Positions 46,670 through 57,982 of a stretch of 64,000 nucleotides of DNA are shown piece after piece. Both the position numbers and the translations under genes were made by a program. The stretch is from Ottelia alismoides (lineage: Eukaryota; Streptophyta; Magnoliopsida; Alismatales; Hydrocharitaceae), in contig JAZKJV010002329.1 of NCBI GenBank assembly GCA_037367405.1, positions 186,001-250,000 of the forward strand. Reading direction: 5' to 3'. The notes under the pieces are model-generated. The model was not told the DNA's origin, did no database searches, and worked only from the letters and a program-made list of their open reading frames with translations. How positions within the stretch are numbered: the stretch's first letter is position 1; every line of letters begins with the position of its first letter.

Positions 46670-48389
46670 CTTAGGTCGAAGGTTTTGGATACGATCCGCA
46701 AACCTAGGATGACTTGGGTTCGTGGAAGTCGTGAAAGTTTTTATCGCATTTTGATTTTCGCACTTCTGTTTAGTGAATAAATTCGGTACTGTTTAAATTG
46801 TTTAAACACGAATTAAACACGATTTATGTTCCCCATTAAATAAGGAAACCATAGGATCTGAGTTTACGTAATTTGGATTTCGTTTGCTCGAGATATGGTT
46901 GTTTTAATGAACATGTATGCACTGTTGCGGGAACTGCCAATCTTAACGTGATTAATGAGTTAATTACTGTTTAGAATTGCCTCGAAATGCGTGAAATATC
47001 ACTTGGTTTCTGTCCTAAATCAAATTAGTAATCTATGAAAATTGATTTTGTCTAATTTGGATTTAATATGATTGAGGTATGTTAATTTTAGTAAATAGGG
47101 GTCACTGCTGAAATTACAGTCCTAATCAAGAACCATGTGATTGTCAATTAATGAAATTAATTGTTAATTTCGTGAAATAATTATGGAAAATATTTGAGAA
47201 ATATTGGAAGATGATTACTTCCTTAATTGACTTGGCCCCAACCAATTAATTGATTAGATTTGATCTAAATCATAATTGGAATCACAATCATCAAACTCCT
47301 TGCTTGAATAGGATTGGGAATTTGTCTAGCAAATTTCCTTATAATCAAAATTATTTTGATTACTATATGGTATAATTTCGGTTGAAGAACCGATGATCAT
47401 CTCAAGTACAAATTGATCTATTTGGCATTATCCTTTCCCGAGGCGGATATGGTGTCTAGTCGGAGATCGCTTGGGTAGCGGGTTGCAACGTATGTGGTCC
47501 ATCCCACTCTTGCCGGTACTGGCCATGATAACGGGTAGGGTCTTGATAATGCCGAAGAAATCAAGATGTATTTTCAAATTATTAAAATACGAATTAAAAC
47601 GTACTTTGAGATAATACCATATATATATTCAAGTATAGCAATCAAGTTTGATTGATTGAATTGGATTGATAATTAATTTAATATGATTGAATTAATTATG
47701 TCCGATTAAAAATACTCTATTGTGAATAGAGTTATTGATTCCATTGGAAGAATTAATTACATGAATATGATTCATAATTAATTAATTAGAATTTGAATAT
47801 GAGATGGAGGATCACACAAGTGACATCCATGGTCTCCCGTCAAGGCAAAGAGTTTCGTCGCCAGATATTATATGTAGGAGACGCCTGTCCGAAGTGATAG
47901 CTCCTGCATATGATCCATTTGGATAGGGCTCGTTGCTTCTCGAAAGAGTAAGGACGTATGCGTAGTGACCCCAATATCGGGTCCTCATATTATTGGGGTG
48001 ATATTGGATTGCGCATAGCGAGTTGTATTCCTGTTGACGGTTAGTTCAATTAATAACGGGTCATCATCACCTTAGGGGTGGTGGGCCTGGGTATTAAAGA
48101 CCGAATTGGGAAATGCAAGTTGGACTTGCAAGGCGGAATGTGTTCCCGCTTCTCTTTATTGGAGTCATAGGTTCTCATATTATTGGGATATGACAAAGAT
48201 AAAGAGGAGATCCCAATTCTTGCTTGAGATACAACGGTAAGTATATCTCTTACTTTGAAAGTGATTAAGGGAATAAACTTTCATAGTTGACATAGCAGGA
48301 ATAATTTGATTTAAAATGCCTTGATCAAATAAAATTAAATTGAATATATGATTATATGTTCTAATATAGTGCATTCTTAATTTCAGAAA
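46670..48389 (+). other. Copia E1 5' leader (long, conserved with element C)
   Basis: About 1.7 kb without a convincing frame. Blocks such as CCCGAGGCGGATATGGTGTC, TTGGATTGCGCATAGCGAGT and GGGTGGTGGGCCTGGGTATT recur almost unchanged in element C's leader (61740-63280, opposite strand). This is better preserved than the pol region of C. It may hold packaging or translation signals, and it ends with a predicted small intron. Confidence 0.75.
48237..48386 (+). other. Candidate 150-base leader intron upstream of E1 gag
   Basis: ACG then GTAAGTATATC at 48237 is a near-perfect plant 5' splice site. TTCTTAATTTCAG ending at 48386 is a good 3' splice site, three bases before the gag ATG. Element C has GGTAAGTATATC and TTTCTTATTTCAG in the matching places with a diverged interior. 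This is prediction from sequence alone. Confidence 0.5.
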
Positions 48390-49220
48390 ATGAAGTCCAT
48401 GAACCCACTAAGCAGGCTTCTGGAGGTCAACCAGTTGACCGGAACGAATTACTCAGATTGGATCCGTAATTTGGAGCTTGTACTCTCGGCTGAGCGCATA
48501 AGTTATGTGCTCTCAGAAGACAAGCATGAAAACCCTAAATCTAAAGAAGAGAAAGCATACAATGACAAGTATGATGAAGATCATGTCTTGGCTAGATGCT
48601 ACATCTTGGGTTCTCTCTTCAATGTTCTCAGAAACAACATGCGGAGATGAGTACTTGCCAGGAGATTATGCAGAATCTGAAAGATATGTTTGGTGACATT
48701 AACCGTACCCAGCGGTACAACGTTATGAAAGAACTCATTCACTGCAAGATGCAGGAAGGGACTTCGGTTCATGAACATGTACTCAAAATATTTGGGTATT
48801 TATCGGAGCTGGAGACTCTGGGGGTAACCATGGATGCAGACATGCAATTTGATTTCATTCTGCTATCGTTGCCCAAATCTTTCAATAACTTTGTGGTGTC
48901 ATTCCACATGAATAAGTTGGAATTGGCAAATGCTGGGCTTCTTGCTGCATTAAAGTCTGTAGAAGACGTGATGAAGAAAGATGGTCTCACTGGCACTGCA
49001 ATGGTTGCATAGGTCAGAGGAAAGCGCGGTCGGAAGCATGGTTCTCGGAAAGGCCCGGCCCAGAAGAGAAAGAAGAAGGGACAAAGTGTTGGCTCGTCTT
49101 CCAATGCATCCACTCTAATGGCATCGAAGAAAACCGATGTCTGTCACCACTGCAAAAAGTCGGGGCACTGGAGGCGTAATTGCCCGGATTACCTGAAGTT
49201 GGTAGACAAAGGTAAAGCCC
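48390..49220 (+). pseudogene. gag: Copia E1 gag with nucleocapsid zinc knuckle
   Basis: The ATG at 48390 follows the candidate splice acceptor directly and opens with LEVNQLTGTNYSDWIRNLEL, the typical N-terminus of plant copia gag. The frame shifts near 48600-48650, and capsid continues in 48596-49012 (YNVMKELIHCKMQEGTSVHE, then LPKSFNNFV). A TAG at 49010-49012 replaces what is probably Gln. The same frame then encodes a basic region and the CCHC knuckle CHHCKKSGHWRRNC (49142-49183). Gag would form the virus-like particle and the knuckle binds RNA. Two lesions block full translation. Confidence 0.9.
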
Positions 49221-49640
49221 CTGCAGGTATGAAATCTATTTTTATCATTAAAATCAGTTTTCTCATTGGACGAGAAGGAAGTTGGGTTGTTGATTCTGGT
49301 GCTTCTGTTCATGTATGCAATTTGTTGCATTTGTTTCAGGAAACTAGAAAACTTGAAGAAGGGGAGATAGTCATCCAGATGGGATCTGATGCAAGTGTTG
49401 CAGTAGTCGCCGTCAGGACTTGTCAGCTATCATTATCTAGTGGTAGAGTCCTAGTACTTAAAGTGTGTCTTTATGTAGCTGAAGTCAGGAGGAATTTGAT
49501 ATCTGTATCTAAGCTAGTTAGAAGTGGATATTCATTCCTATTCTGTAATAAGTTAGTCATAAATCATTATGATAAATATATTACAGATGGTATTTTGACT
49601 TCTAGAGGACTCTATCAATTGTGCATTAATGAGCATGTCA
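49221..49640 (+). pseudogene. pol: Copia E1 aspartic protease
   Basis: The open frame 49118-49849 continues past the zinc knuckle into SWVVDSGASVHVCN, with the canonical D-S-G triad at 49292-49300 (unlike the gypsy copies nearby). The fold continues with VLVLKVCLYVAEVRRNLISV and SKLVRSGY, typical of copia protease. This domain is itself uninterrupted. It would cleave the polyprotein but cannot be produced in register with gag because of the upstream stop. Confidence 0.88.
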
Positions 49641-50530
49641 TGAATGTTACAACCACTAATAAAAACCCTAAAAGATCCAGGATTAATAAAAATTATTCAA
49701 ACATGATTTGGCATCAAAGGCTTGGTCATTTATTTGTTGATAGGATCAATAAATTGATAAAGGATGGACCTTTGGATTTTCTACAGGTTCAGTCTTTACC
49801 TACCTGTGAACATTGTATTCGTGGTAAAATGACTAGGATTTTTTTATAACAAGGTTACTAGATGCGAAGGTATTATTGACTTAATACATACCGATGTATG
49901 TGGTCCCTTCAGTACAACGACTCGAAATGGATATCGATATTATTTGACGTTTATTTATGACCATTCGCGATAGGGTTTGTCTTCCTATTACGTCATAAAT
50001 CTGAAACCTTTGAAAAGTTCAAAGAATTCAAGGCTTTGGTTGAGAACCAAACCGATAGGAAGATTAAACGAATTCGATCTGATCGAGGTGGCGAGTACCT
50101 CTCAGATGAATTCAAGGAATACCTTAAAGAGAATGGAATTATCTCCAATCTCACTACTCCTGGAGCTCCCCAACTTAATGGTGTTGCTGAAAGACGCAAC
50201 AGGACCATCAAGGATATGGTCCGTTCAATGATAAGTAAAGCACATTTACCACTTAGTTTCTGGGGATATGCAGTAGAGACTACAATATATATCCTGAATA
50301 AGATTCCCAACAAATCTGTACCTAAGACTCCTCATGAGCTCTGGTATGGAACCAAACCTAGTTTTGATCACTTAAGGGTTTGGGGATGCTTGGTTCATGC
50401 GAATAACGTGGACGCAAGTAAGCTGGAATCTCACACTCGTGAGTGTTACTTCATTGGGTATGTTAGAGATGGTGATACCAACTCTATGACCCTGAGACCC
50501 AAAAGGTTTTTGTCTCTAGAGATGTGAAAT
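49641..50530 (+). pseudogene. pol: Copia E1 integrase
   Basis: The GAG-pre-integrase head has MIWHQRLGHL and CEHCIRGKM (about 49707-49830), the H-H-C-C zinc site. The frame is lost in a T run at about 49841-49849. The core restarts in another frame with HTDVCGPF (first Asp, about 49890). It meets a stop in the R-Y-G position (about 49970), then continues open at 50036-50527 with RSDRGGEYLSDEF (second Asp) and NGVAERRNRTIKD (Glu). All D-D-E residues are therefore present. The domain ends with PHELWYGTKPSFDHLRVWGC, and a further shift occurs near 50480. Confidence 0.9.
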
Positions 50531-51549
50531 TTATGGAGGATGATTTCCTTAAAGGTCAAGACAAAAGTGAAGTAGAGGAACTCATTGAATCCCTTGAGGA
50601 TTCTGAGCTTCCTAGACCAGAAACTGAAGAAGTAAATAAAGATGAAACACCCATACCTCTTCGAAGGAGTTCGAGGGTGGTTGCACCACCTGAAAGGTAT
50701 AGATTCCATGTGTCAAGTGAAACTGACAATGATCCTACTTCATTTGATGAAGCACTCGCAGATAATGACATGGATAGATGGATGCTAGCAATGAAGTCAG
50801 AAATTGACTCCATGCATAAGAATGGTGTATGGATCCTAGAGGATCCACCTAAAGGAGTAAAACCCAATGGGTGTAAATGGATCTTCAAAAGAAAAACAGG
50901 ACCTGATGGGAAAGTAGTGACTTTCAAGGTACGGCTCGTAGCCAAGGGTTACACACAAAGAGAAGGCATCGACTACGATGAGACATTCTCTCCTGTAGCT
51001 ATGCTTAAATCCATCAGGACATTACTAGCTATAGCTGCATATCTTGACTACGACATCTGGCAGATGGATGTCAAGATGGCTTTCCTCAATGGATACCTCG
51101 AGGAGGATATCTACATGGAGCATCCCCAGGGCTTCATGACTGAGGATGGCAAAGTATGTAAGCTGAAAAAATCCATCTATGGGCTCAAGCAAGCTTCTCG
51201 TAGCTGGAACATCAGATTTTATGAAACCATAAAGAGTTATGATTTTGTGCAGAATCCTGATGAACCTTGTGTATACAAGAAGCTTAGTGGGAGCGCCATT
51301 GTGTTCATCGTGCTTTATGTATATGACATCCTTATCATTGGGAATGATACATGAATGATGACCAGTGTGAAGATTTGGCTATCCCATACCTTTGAGATGA
51401 AAGATCTTGGAGAGGCCTCTTACATCTTGGGTCTGAAGTTGTTCAGAAACCGAGAGAAGAGGATATTGGGATTGTCACAACATGGATACATTGAGAAATT
51501 CTTGAACGATTCTGTATGGATAGTTCCAAGAAAGGATTCCTTACCTTAA
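50524..51549 (+). pseudogene. pol: Copia E1 reverse transcriptase, catalytic YVDD changed to YVYD
   Basis: A 276-codon frame (50524-51354) covers the acidic linker (LRRSSRVVAPPERY), WMLAMKSEIDSMHKNGVW, GCKWIFKRKTGPDGK, RLVAKGYTQREGIDYDETFS, IWQMDVKMAFLNGYLEEDIY and IYGLKQASRSWN. The catalytic motif at 51316-51327 reads Y-V-Y-D: the first Asp of the pair is Tyr through a G-to-T change at 51322, which should abolish polymerisation. A TGA at 51352-51354 follows, then FEMKDLGEASYILGL (51355-51549) in the same frame before a shift near 51520. Confidence 0.92.
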
Positions 51550-52298
51550 GACATGGTATCCACATGTCTAAAGGAATGGCTCCTCAAACTGTTGAGGAAA
51601 AGAAAGCCATGGCTGGTTGTCCTTATGCATCAGCTGTAGGAAGCTTAATGTATGCCATGATGTGTACTAGGCCAGATATCTACCATGTAGTGGGAGTGGT
51701 AAGTCGTTACCAATCCTGCTATGGAGAGCAACACTGGAATGCAGTAAAGAACATATTTAAATATCTAAGACGGACGCAAGATTACATCTTGGTCTATGGA
51801 GATGGTGATCTCCAAGTCTTAGGATATATAGATTCTGACTTCCAATCGGATATTGATGATCGAAAGTCGACATCAGGGTTTGTATTCCTATTGAATGGTG
51901 GTGCTGTAAGCTGGAGAAGCAAGAAGCAAGACACTACAGCAGATTCAACAACAGAAGCCGAATACATTGCCGCATCGGATGCTGCAAAGGATGCGGTGTG
52001 GTTGCGTAAGTTCGTGCTGGAGCTTGGCGTAGTTTCCTCTGATACTCCCATCCCACTACTCTGGGATAACACATAAGCCATTGCCCAGGCGAAGGAACCC
52101 AGATGGCATCAGAAGAGCAAGCACGTAGAAAGGAAATACCACATCATTCGGGAGATTCAAAAGCGTGGTGACATCATCATCACCAAGGTGGCCTCTACCG
52201 ACAACATTGCTGATCCTCTTACCAAACCTCTGACACAGAAGATTTTCGACCATCATGTAATGAGTATGGGTTTAAGGATTGTTCCTGAATGGTTCTGA
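51516..52298 (+). pseudogene. pol: Copia E1 RNase H
   Basis: The frame 51516-52076 begins with the RT connection (MSKGMAP, then CPYASAVGSLMYAMMCTRPD). It carries RNase H motifs LGYIDSDFQSD (first Asp), STTEAEYIAASDA (Glu) and LLWDNT (Asp). A TAA at 52074-52076 then interrupts it. The same frame continues with AQAKEPRWHQKSKHVERKYH and DNIADPLTKPL, ending at TGA 52296-52298 just before the polypurine tract. RNase H degrades genomic RNA during reverse transcription. Only the single late stop breaks the domain. Confidence 0.9.
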
Positions 52299-52300
52299 GG

Positions 52301-52313
52301 GCTAGTGGGAGAT
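52301..52313 (+). promoter_or_regulatory. Copia E1 polypurine tract
   Basis: GCTAGTGGGAGAT lies directly upstream of the 3' LTR. The same block occurs in inverse at 57971-57982 for element C. Confidence 0.85.
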
Positions 52314-54847
52314 TGTTAGCAATGTGAGCCCGAGGCGAACCATTCCTGCAATAAATGTTATTGTAATAAATGATTTATCAATAAAAGTTATTGATTATGT
52401 TTCACTCCATTTCTGAAATTGATTGAATGAATGGACTATAAGGTCCCTCTGTACAATATGGGTTATGTACCATCATGTCCAACTGGATAATCATACAACT
52501 GTTGATTCATTGATTGAATCATAAAGGATGATGCTTGGATTAATATCTAAGGAGTTAGATAGAGGACTCATCAAGCATCATCAGTGATTGACAAGTAGTG
52601 ATCTCCAGCCCGAGAAGGAGATGGTAATCCTATCTCATTAGGCTGATATCTGATCGTCCTCTTGATGCAGGTCCTCTGCATGGGAATAGTGATTCGGAGG
52701 TATCAGATTACTTGGGTCAATGGGTTGACTTAACGAGATCGAGATAACCAAAGACCTATGTTGAATACTGTCACAACATAGGCACACATCCTCTGACCAG
52801 AGACAGATGTGTTGCTATATGTCTGAGTATGTACATTTGGCAGACCAATAGGTTGATGACCTAACCAAGGTCTATACACCGGTGAGCTGGTGTGCATGTA
52901 AGGGCATATGAGTAATACGATCTCTCAAAGGGATCATACAGGTTCACTTGTGAACCGGGAGACATGAGCTCACTCATGAGGTATTGGGACTGATCAAATT
53001 CCATGCATGGTCGTCATGCTTTAGAAGCATGACATGAATTTGAAGGTAAGATATATGCTTTATGAAAGCATATGATCTGTACCAAATCCCAAGAACCAAG
53101 ATTGAGAATCTTAATGATCAAACCTTAAAGATGACAGTGTAAAAGTGATCTATATCTTCAGGATGATCATGAATCTTCCAATATGCAGGATGTACATGTA
53201 TTGGGAATACCTGAGGGTGATTTGATCATAAACAATTGTATAACCATGATGCTTCCATTCCGAGGGAGTGACGAAATAGGTTTGGATTTTAGTGACTCCT
53301 CTTAATAGAGAAGTGACCTAATCTTAGTCCATGTATAGGACATTGATCTGAATGAGATTCAGATGCAATGAGAAGATTAGGTTTACGGTCTTGATTTAAT
53401 CAAGCATCTATGAGAGGTCCATGACATCTGGATTTGAGATGTGATCTCAATATCCAAGTCACTATATGTGGAATAATATAATCGCCCTGTCCTTATCTCC
53501 AAGTATCTGTGGAGAAATCGCATTATTCTTGAAGGGTTCAAGAATAGTTCCATGGATCTGAGCAATGAAGAAATAATGATTAAATGTGATTTAATCATCT
53601 TGATGTGTGAAGAAATTATCCAATATAATTAAATGTGATTTAATTATTATGGATAAGAATAATGTGGATAGAAGTATCTAATTATTCATAATATATTATA
53701 AATGTGATTTATAATGTATTAGAGAGAGCTAATTATAGTTTATATTTGTTGATTAATTATTATGTGTATTGGATACACATTGTGTGATTAATTGACAATG
53801 TAAATTATATGTTGTTTTGGGTTGTGAATATGATTCACAATTTTCCAATGTCAAGATTGCAATACTCCCAAAATTAATTGTGAATTATTTTGGTGAATAA
53901 ATACCAACAAATGTTGTTGGAAATAAATAATGGAGAAAATCAAGGATACATGCAATCTCATGGAAATCCATGAGATTGCCCCACATGGAATGTGGTGGGC
54001 GGCACCCATGTCCTATTTAAAATGGGTGGCCATCCACCTTGATTATACATGGGAGATTTGATCTCCATGTATATTCTCTCCTTATTTGTTGATATACGTT
54101 AGGATTGATTTATATTTGATTTTGTCAAATATATTTTAATCTAAATTAGATCATAATTTGTTGGTTTTACCAACAACAATCTTGACCATTGGATTGGACA
54201 TAAATCAATCTCACCCATTGATTTTATATGTCCCATGGATTGAGATCCATGGATCCCAAAAACCTATAAATAGAGAGGCATACCTTGCTCTCTAGTACAT
54301 GTAATATTGGAGCTCTCTCTCTCTTTTCTTCTCACACGCCAACCTCTCTCTCTCTCTCTCTCTCTCTAATTCTTGGTGGCCATCACCAACCCTAGAGTAG
54401 AGAGGTTCTTGTCGACGCTCTCACCACCGCGCCACCGCTTCGACGTTCTTCGGTTCTCCATTTTCTTGGAGTGCTACGCTCGTGAAGGAGTCGTTTGATC
54501 TTGTATGACAAGATCAGGAGCAACCGTGCTTGGATCATCTTCTTGGATTGCGAGGACTACGCGTTCATCCGCGTGCTCGCAAGTAATCTCTCTGACGATC
54601 GAACTTGTGACGGGAGGTCTCTTCTCTTAGAGACTCGATCAACCACGCTTCAAGAGGTATTCCTTATACTTGTTGTGGTTATAGATGAAATGATCCAAGA
54701 ACCATTCTTGGATCATGTGGTTTCATCGCATGAAAATTTTTCAAATTCTGCTACTCCGAACAACTGGTAGGACTAGTCGTTCTCCGTCGTATCCGATATG
54801 ACGCTCACGCTTCCCTGATGCGCTTGAGGATTTTCCCATATCCTTCA
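52314..54847 (+). repeat. Copia E1 3' LTR
   Basis: 2534 bp, colinear with the 5' LTR, ending ATATCCTTCA followed by TGATC. The TATA box is at 54265-54272. The CT tracts differ in length from the 5' copy. No gene is seen inside. Confidence 0.93.
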
Positions 54848-54852
54848 TGATC

Positions 54853-55325
54853 TTCCCGGGTTTCCAGGTTATATCACACCCCTAAAGGAAATAGTAGACT
54901 TATACACTCACAATGTCTTTCTATGGTCGGAGGCGAGCACTTACAACTCCCAAATTCTGCAAGGGTCAGATATGGAGACTTAGGGTACAAGTCTAGGGTT
55001 TTGATCTCTAACCTTAAGTCTTTTCCCTTACATACTCATAGTCTGGAGGTAAGTACCAATGTGCAAGGATCAGGGTTACTCTCCCACAATGCAGTGGTAT
55101 CCAATTTTTGTTTGATTTTTATTTAATCAATATTGTTTAACAGTCCTGATTTTATTTGGCAATCACTTGTTTTAAAGTTTAGAACCAAGCATGTCTACCA
55201 AACATTCCCAATTTCCTTTTAATCCTATGTGGAAAAACATAGAGGGAGGAGTCAGAAAATCCGAAGCAATTTGATAAAATAATGATGCGTACTCAAGTAG
55301 GAATATTTACAGTGATCCTCCCAAT
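54853..55325 (-). other. Element A leader, portion upstream of E1 insertion
   Basis: The sequence is non-coding and matches element B's leader at 17000-17440: AACAGTCCTG at 55139, a GGAGGAGTCAGAAAATCC-like block near 55236 and AATGATGCGTACTCAAG near 55281. It ends at the insertion of element C (55326). Confidence 0.7.
55321..55325 (-). repeat. Candidate target-site duplication of element C (one copy)
   Basis: CCAAT abuts the LTR end. The partner copy lies beyond the right edge, so this is unverified. Confidence 0.4.
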
Positions 55326-55844
55326 TGAAGAATATGGTTAGATCCTCAAGCGCATCACGGAAGCGTGAGCGTCGTATCGAATACGACGAGGAGCGACTAG
55401 TCGCACTAGTTGCTCAATGCAGCGGAATTTAAAAAAAATTTTATACGACGAAACCACATGATCCAAGAACACTTCTCGGATCGTTTCATCTAAACCACAA
55501 ACAAGTAATTAGGATTACCTGTTGAAGCGTGGTTGTGATCAAGTCTCTAAACGAAGAGACCTCCTGTCTCAAGTCCGATCCGACGGAGGAGACGCTTGCG
55601 AGCGCGGGGATGAACCGCGTGCTTCTCGCAATCCAAGTTGATGATCCAAGCGGCAGATCTCCTGATCTCGACACACGAGATCCAACGTCTTCTTCACGAG
55701 CGAGGCGCACCGAGGAAGACGGAGATCCACGAGCAGAAGAACGGGCAGCATAACGACGATGCCGCGGCGATGGAGAACCTCTCCATCGCATCCATGGTGG
55801 ACGACCATGAGAGGGAGAGAGAGAGGGCTGACCTCTGGAAAGAA

Positions 55845-55862
55845 AGAGAGAGAGAGAGAGAG
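55845..55862 (+). repeat. (AG)n microsatellite in element C LTR
   Basis: Nine AG units here compare with about seven at 63824-63837 in the other LTR. Confidence 0.85.
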
Positions 55863-55908
55863 TTTTGCTACAATAGCATGTATAAAGAGAGAGCCAAGAA
55901 TACCTCTC

Positions 55909-55916
55909 TATTTATA
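55909..55916 (-). promoter_or_regulatory. TATA box of element C (3' LTR)
   Basis: TATAAATA on the minus strand, with the same neighbours (CCCAAAACCC before, GAGAGG after) as E1's TATA box. It is repeated at 63874-63881 in the 5' LTR. Confidence 0.7.
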
Positions 55917-57195
55917 GGGTTTTGGGATCCATGGATCTCAATCCATGTGTCATATAAAATCAATGGATGAGATTGATTTATGACAATCCAATGGTCAAGA
56001 TTGTTGTTGGTAAAAGCCAACAACTTGTGATTTAATTTTGATTAAATATATTTGATAAATCAAATAAATATAATACCAAATTAAACCACACAAATAGAGA
56101 GAGAGAAAATAAGGGAGATACACCTTCCTCTTTGGAAGGGGGGGACGGCCACCAATTCCCTCAAGGAATTGGTGCCGCCCCCTCCTTTCCAAAAGGGGAG
56201 GGCAATCTCCTTGATTTTCTCTCCATCCAATTTCCAACAACAATTTGTTGGTATTTTAATTCACCAAAATGATTCTCAATTAATTTTGGGAATATTGCAA
56301 TCTTGACATTGAATTATTATGAATCAAATTCACAACACAAAACAAAATGTAATTTACATTTTCAATTAATTAAACAATGTGTATCCAATACACATTAATA
56401 ATTAATCTACTAATATAAATTATATTTAACTCTCTCTAATACATTATAAATCACATTTATAATATATTATGAATAATTGGATATTACTATCCACATTATT
56501 CTTATCCTTGATAATTAAATCATATTTAATCATCTTGGATCTCTTTATCTCATGTGTTCAAATAATATGAATCACATTCACATTATTCACATCTTTGATA
56601 ATTAAATCACATTTAATTATCTAAGATAACTCTCCTTATAATATGAATCAAATTCATATTATTCATGATAATTAAATCACATTTAATTATCCATTTTCTC
56701 AATGCTCGGATACATATATCAACAATAGAATTATCCATGAACTCTTTCAAGGATAATGCGCTTTCTCCGCAGATACTTGGAGATAAGGACAGGGCGATTG
56801 TATTGTTCCACGTATAGTGACATGGATATTGAGATCACATTTAAAATCCAGATCTCGGGCCTCCCATAGATGCTTGATTAAATCAAGACCGCAAATCTAA
56901 TCTTCTCATTGAATCTGAATCACATTCAGATTAATGTCCAATATTTGGACTAAGATCAGATTACTTCTCTACTGAGAGGAGTCACTAAAATCCAGACCCG
57001 TTTCATCACTCCCTAGGAATGGAAGCGTCATGGTTATACAACCGTTTATGATCACATCACCCTCAGGCATTCCCAATACCTGTACATCCTGCATACTGGA
57101 AGACTCAGAATAAACCCGAAGTATTAGATCAACTTTACACTGTCTACTTCAGGGTTTTATCAGTAAGTTTCTCATTCGATCATTGGGAGTCGGTA

Positions 57196-57275
57196 TTGAT
57201 CATATACTTTCCAAAAGCATATATCATACCTAGGTCTTGATCATATACTTTCCAAAAGTATATATCAAACCTACA
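57196..57275 (+). repeat. Tandem duplication, 41-base unit, in element C 3' LTR
   Basis: TTGATCATATACTTTCCAAA at 57196 recurs at 57237 and stays nearly identical over ~38 bases. E1's LTR has a single equivalent unit (near 53041-53085), so the duplication is specific to this copy or subfamily. Confidence 0.8.
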
Positions 57276-57970
57276 AATTCAGTCAAGCTTCCAAAGCGAG
57301 ACGACCGTGCGCACGGAATTTGATTCTTCCCAATATCTCATGAGTGAGCTCATGTCTTCCGGTTCAGTAGTGAACCTGTATGATCCCTTTGAGAGATCGT
57401 ATTACTCATATGCCCTTATATGCACACCAGCGCGCCGGTGTATAGACCTTGATTAGGCCATCAACCTATTGGTCTGCCAAATGTACATACTCAGACATAT
57501 AGTAACACATCTGTCTCCGGTCAGAGGATGTGTGCCTATATCATGACAGCATATGATATAGGACTTTGGTTATCTCGATCTCGTTAAGTCAACTCTTTGA
57601 CCTAACTCATCAGACACCTCCGAATCTCTATTCCTATGCAGAGGACATGCATCAAGAGGTCGGTCAGATATCAACCTAAATGAGATAGGATTGCCATCTC
57701 CTACTCAGGCTGGAGATCATCTCTTAATAATCATTTGACGGTGCTTGATGAGTCCTCAATCTAACTCATTAGATATTCATCTAAGCACCAGCCTCTATGA
57801 TTCAATAATTGAATCAACAACTGTATGATTATTAAGATGGCCATGGTACATAACCCTAATTGCACTAAGGGACCTATTATGCAAATTATGTATTCTTCAT
57901 TTCAGATCAAGGAGTGAATTGCAACAACATTTATTGCATAATGGCTCGCCGTGGGCTCGCATTTCCAACA

Positions 57971-57982
57971 ATCTCCCACTAG
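57971..57982 (-). promoter_or_regulatory. Element C polypurine tract
   Basis: The minus strand reads AGTGGGAGAT directly before the LTR start, the same as in E1. Confidence 0.8.

Larger units (their letters stand above)
44108..54847 (+). mobile_element. Copia E1: full-length Ty1/copia retrotransposon with decayed pol
   Basis: Two colinear LTRs (44108-46655 and 52314-54847) both run TGTTAGCAATG...ATATCCTTCA. A TGGTATCAGAGC primer-binding site, a 1.7 kb leader, and gag, protease, integrase, RT and RNase H in copia order follow. A polypurine tract and a perfect TGATC target duplication complete it. Sequence blocks recall the Tork/Angela side of copia, but lineage is not proven. I count four differences in the first ~140 LTR bases, so it is fairly recent. 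Coding is nevertheless broken by several frameshifts and stops. It sits in element A's leader. Confidence 0.95.
55326..57970 (-). repeat. Element C 3' LTR
   Basis: On the minus strand it runs from TGTTGGAAATGCGAGCCC (57970) to ACCATATTCTTCA (55326), 2645 bp. It is related to E1's LTR (shared GCGAGCC/GCGAACC start, the region around the TATA box, and the ATATCCTTCA-like end) but is a distinct subfamily. It contains TATAAATA (55909-55916), an AG microsatellite (55845-55862) and a 41-base tandem duplication. The 74-codon ORF at 55529-55753 is opposite in sense to the element and is not regarded as a gene. Confidence 0.9.

Noticed and set aside
55529..55753. A 74-codon ORF repeated nearly unchanged at 63498-63722, as if a conserved small protein.
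   Set aside because: Both copies lie in the two LTRs of element C, which are about 97 percent alike, so any frame would be kept. It runs antisense to the element and has no recognisable domain.
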